64,000 bases of DNA from an uncultured Prevotellaceae bacterium. GTDB lineage: Bacteria > Bacteroidota > Bacteroidia > Bacteroidales > Bacteroidaceae. This document shows positions 61,523 through 64,000 of this stretch, in pieces. The stretch covers positions 62,001 to 126,000 of the forward strand of contig ONAG01000004.1 of the NCBI GenBank assembly GCA_900315745.1. Direction: 5' to 3'. Under the pieces are notes generated by a model, which was given only the letters and a program-made list of their open reading frames with translations, ran no database searches and was not told where the DNA came from. A program made the position numbers and the translations under genes. Every line of letters begins with the position of its first letter. The first letter of the stretch is position 1.

Positions 61523-62485
61523 CTACAACATTCTCACAAGGGAAATACCTACAGCATTTTTGTTCCCTTTCAAATAATTAAACAAGGTTACATCATCATC
61601 AATGACTTTTTTCTTTTTGGAAGACGCATGCATTAGATGAAGCCCATCCTTATGCCAAACAGCAAATCCCACATGAGAGATGTCGAGTCCCTTATTGTTT
61701 GTCACTATAGCAATAATGTCCCCATCCTTAACATACTTGCGATATTGGTCCGACTTTGCAAGTTGTTGTTTCGGTATGTAAGCCAACTCTATGTCATTCA
61801 CATTTTTTTCCATCTTCTCTACCTCCTTAATCCATTGTTTATGGGCATTCAGCATGGAATAATCAGCAACATGAGTTGTCATGTAATTCACTTTTGGTTT
61901 GCGCTTTGCTGACAAAGGAGCGGGAGGAAGAGAGACATGTTTTACAAGTTTCTCTTTCACGTTGTCATCCATCCAGATAGTGAAGTAATGCTGTCGAGAA
62001 GTGTATGCCACATTGCCACCAATATATCTCACCTTGGCAAGAACATCGCAAAAATCTTGAAAGGTTGTTTTCTTATTCTTTGCACACCATGCCAAAGCCA
62101 ATACGTTTTCCACATAAGTTGTGCAATCCAGTTGTTTGGTATTTATTACCAAACATTCTTCCTTCTCTTGGTCAAGAGTTTTTGCAACATAGGGTATTCC
62201 TAAAAATTGCTTTGCGTAGAAAAGGACAAGATTATCATTAGATTTGGCAGCATTTAGTAGTGAGACAATTCTTGTTTTGTCTTGAGAATTCTTTTCCACT
62301 ACCTTGTAAGGCTTTGCCAATGTTTTTTTACTTCCATCTCCGAGGGAAACGCCATCAGAAGGGTCTGAATAATTGTCCACCTTATCATTTATGCATGAAA
62401 AATCAGCAGCATTAGCAGCAGGCCGTTGAAACCAAAGTGCAAGAGTCACGAAAAAAGAACAGATAAGAAATAAATAGAATCTCAT
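61523..62485 (-). CDS. DUF1460 amidase-like protein (NlpC/P60 superfamily)
   Basis: A 320-residue exported protein (signal FYLFLICSFFVTLALWF to ANAA). The DUF1460 domain follows with LDCTTYVENVLALAWCAKN (catalytic Cys near residue 120), TSRQHYFTIWMDDN and DISHVGFAVWHKDGLHLMHASS (His). DUF1460 members are N-acetylmuramoyl-alanine amidase-like peptidoglycan enzymes. It follows the DUF4421 gene after 40 bases. ATG 62485 is preferred to a TTG at 62491. Confidence 0.85.
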   Translation of the reverse strand: MRFYLFLICSFFVTLALWFQRPAANAADFSCINDKVDNYSDPSDGVSLGDGSKKTLAKPYKVVEKNSQDKTRIVSLLNAAKSNDNLVLFYAKQFLGIPYVAKTLDQEKEECLVINTKQLDCTTYVENVLALAWCAKNKKTTFQDFCDVLAKVRYIGGNVAYTSRQHYFTIWMDDNVKEKLVKHVSLPPAPLSAKRKPKVNYMTTHVADYSMLNAHKQWIKEVEKMEKNVNDIELAYIPKQQLAKSDQYRKYVKDGDIIAIVTNNKGLDISHVGFAVWHKDGLHLMHASSKKKKVIDDDVTLFNYLKGNKNAVGISLVRML

Positions 62486-62525
62486 AGTCAAATATTATCA
62501 AATTAGAGTTTCAATACAATGCAGA

Positions 62526-63623
62526 TTATCGAGAGCGAGCTTTCTTTCTTCCGAAATTAATACCAATATAGACATATACGCTTCCAAAATAATTGTTTGT
62601 TTCAAATTGCGATTTTCGGTAATTATAAGTATGCAAAATACCATAAGACCCAAAATACCATTTGGAATTGTTCCAAATCACGCCCAAACGTCCTACCCCA
62701 TCAATATTGAAATTGCTGAAAGAGAAATTATCAATGATGGAGAACAAGGGGGCATGGTCGCCTCTTGCATGTTTGTACCCCAAAGAAGCAGACAAGCATG
62801 CAGACAACAGCCAATTTGTGGAAAACACCCAATTATATCCATAGCCAGCCGAAAGGGATATATCAGTATATCTGATTTTGTTGAAAAGCAATCCACTATC
62901 AAGTTTTTCTGACATTTGAGGGTTAGCCTCTTCCAGCGTCTTTTGCAATTGATGGTAGTCAAGGTCAAGAGAATGTTTGGTGTATCCACCGCCGAACATG
63001 AACGACCCTGCGCTTTTCCTTTGGCAAGTGCTTTGGCTGAAGACAGCAGGATATGAGAACTTCCTATGGTTTGTAATGTAATAAGCATTAAGTCCCGTGA
63101 TGCTCACATTCAAGCCATTGAAAGGAATACCATCCATAGACTCATGACCATCATTGTCTCCCAATTTCCATGACCTTATCCTGAAATCGTTTGTTGACCT
63201 TCGGATGAACAAATCCAATCCCAACATGGATGTATATACGCTAAGATCCAATTCTCTTTTTTTGTTTGCACTAATATATGCAAGATCCACAGTATAACCC
63301 AAAAAGAGCAAGCTCCATCCAACATAAGGCCCCACCTTAAGACTCGCTTCAGGTGAGAAATTGATTTCTTGCCCCGATTTGCTTTTGATGCTGTATGACT
63401 CGAAGTTATACGTTGACATCAGGGTTGTGGTGAACTTATATTGTTGAGGTTGAATGTAGTTGGTATCCACATCATTAAAAGCTCTACCAATGCTCTTAAC
63501 AACATGCCATGCCTTTTGCACAATATTTTTCTTATTGTGCTGAATAGAATCATTCTCCGCAAGCAAATCATGAGGACACCCCATGAACAACATCATGAAT
63601 ATGAAGAGCAACAAACGATGCAT
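62526..63623 (-). CDS. DUF4421 family outer-membrane protein
   Basis: A 365-residue exported protein (signal LLLFIFMMLFMGCP). The mature part matches DUF4421: KAWHVVKSIGRAFNDVDTNYIQPQQY, then beta strands (VGPYVGWSLLFLGYTVDLAYIS; LGLDLFIRRSTNDFRI; VSITGLNAYYITNHRKFSYPAVFSQ). The signal ends near GCP and Cys could be lipidated, though the barrel-like strands suggest outer-membrane insertion. Its function is unknown. It overlaps the preceding oxidoreductase stop by one base. Confidence 0.82.
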   Translation of the reverse strand: MHRLLLFIFMMLFMGCPHDLLAENDSIQHNKKNIVQKAWHVVKSIGRAFNDVDTNYIQPQQYKFTTTLMSTYNFESYSIKSKSGQEINFSPEASLKVGPYVGWSLLFLGYTVDLAYISANKKRELDLSVYTSMLGLDLFIRRSTNDFRIRSWKLGDNDGHESMDGIPFNGLNVSITGLNAYYITNHRKFSYPAVFSQSTCQRKSAGSFMFGGGYTKHSLDLDYHQLQKTLEEANPQMSEKLDSGLLFNKIRYTDISLSAGYGYNWVFSTNWLLSACLSASLGYKHARGDHAPLFSIIDNFSFSNFNIDGVGRLGVIWNNSKWYFGSYGILHTYNYRKSQFETNNYFGSVYVYIGINFGRKKARSR

Positions 63624-64000
63624 CAGAACTTTCCCAATATTTTGTCAAGCACCCAATTTACGGGAGTTGCAGACACACTTGTACAAGTACAAATATCAAG
63701 ACCTTGTAGATGTCTTATGACAGACTCAATGATTGGCAATTGCACATAGGAAGGATTAGGCACTGTTATGTTTGTAGCCCCATCGCTATTGATCAATTGA
63801 ATAGGTTCATAATTGAACACTGAGAATTTGACAATTCCCTTATCACCTATCACTTCTATTCTATCCTCCCTTGCAGCTTCATGCCCAACAAAGCACCAAG
63901 AACCACTGCCCGGCAGTCCACTTTCAAATTTGAAACAAGCACTGAGAGTATCTTCGGGCGAGTATAGCCCACCCCTATTGGCACAAATACCATTTGCATC
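63623..64000 (-). CDS. Gfo/Idh/MocA-family oxidoreductase, C-terminal fragment (runs off the right edge)
   Basis: The frame reads from beyond 64000 to a TGA at 63623-63625 with no stop in between, giving about 125 visible residues. They include GGLYSPEDTLSACFKFESG, SGSWCFVGHEAAREDRIEV and PIIESVIRHLQG, ending NWVLDKILGKF. This resembles the C-terminal half of Bacteroidetes Gfo/Idh/MocA dehydrogenases (NAD(P)-dependent, acting on sugars or inositol-like compounds). The Rossmann half lies outside the window. It is coupled to the DUF4421 gene by a one-base overlap (TGATG). Confidence 0.82.
   Translation of the reverse strand, partial: DANGICANRGGLYSPEDTLSACFKFESGLPGSGSWCFVGHEAAREDRIEVIGDKGIVKFSVFNYEPIQLINSDGATNITVPNPSYVQLPIIESVIRHLQGLDICTCTSVSATPVNWVLDKILGKF

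Noticed and set aside
1..64000. CRISPR array, insertion sequence, prophage or integron
   Set aside because: I saw no regularly spaced repeats, transposase or integrase motifs, phage genes or flanking target duplications. The BspA repeats are protein-level leucine-rich repeats, not a DNA repeat array.

Overview
The window looks like ordinary chromosome of a Bacteroidales bacterium, most likely Prevotella or a close relative. Signs are the promoter pattern TTTG-N19-21-TAnnTTTG found repeatedly, the short primary sigma factor starting MRQLKITKSITNR, families largely confined to Bacteroidetes (DUF5686, DUF5687, DUF3127, DUF4421, DUF1460, BspA-type leucine-rich repeats with a dockerin-like end, GHL10 proteins), an Rnf complex, and the start of methylmalonyl-CoA mutase at the left edge. 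The DNA is moderately AT-rich. I see no insertion sequence, prophage, integron, CRISPR array or rRNA operon. The species cannot be fixed from this sequence alone.

Layout. 1-6.5 kb: the 5' end of mutA (minus), then a lipid A phosphoethanolamine-transferase-like sulfatase, a membrane nucleotide-sugar dehydratase, and a BtuF/BtuC-type ABC importer without its ATPase. 6.5-9.8 kb: tilS, an RlmI-type rRNA methyltransferase and an RNase D-like exonuclease (minus). 10-14.7 kb: ftsK, a LolA-like carrier and a DUF5687 permease-like protein (plus). 14.8-14.9 kb: two identical tRNA-Asp genes. 15-19.9 kb: a tight minus cluster cstA, beta-barrel protein, recR, small membrane protein, GT2 glycosyltransferase, GNAT. 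20-26.5 kb: two GHL10 proteins flank a replication group (DUF3127, dnaN, DnaQ/ExoX-like exonuclease, small acidic protein). 26.6-32.1 kb: a PpiD-like foldase and an envelope operon (outer-membrane protein, lptC, CorC-like CBS protein). 32.3-35.6 kb: xseB, a Tat-exported iron-sulfur aldo/keto reductase and a NapH/NapG-like polyferredoxin. 35.8-40.4 kb: a coupled chain of DUF3298-like lipoprotein, rsmG, metallo-beta-lactamase-fold hydrolase, ruvC, tandem ABC ATPase and a small secreted protein. 40.5-44.9 kb: a BspA-type surface protein, an FKBP isomerase and a cation efflux protein. 45-54.6 kb: rpoD, a DUF5686 outer-membrane protein, addA and addB. 54.7-61.4 kb: galE and the rnfBCDGEA operon led by an RseC-like gene. 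61.5-64 kb: DUF1460, DUF4421 and a truncated Gfo/Idh/MocA oxidoreductase.

Most genes serve core functions: replication and repair (dnaN, addAB, ruvC, recR, xseB), tRNA and rRNA modification, envelope biogenesis and anaerobic redox metabolism (Rnf, polyferredoxin, propionate pathway). I found no clear new defence or mobile system. The observations most worth checking are regulatory or architectural: a sigma-54-like site upstream of rpoD, a predicted leaderless transcript for the DUF5686 gene whose promoter overlaps the rpoD terminator, a surface protein carrying both cohesin-like and dockerin-like modules, the NapH/NapG-like fusion next to a Tat-exported reductase, an SSB-like tail on the DUF3127 protein, and two transporters lacking a neighbouring ATPase.
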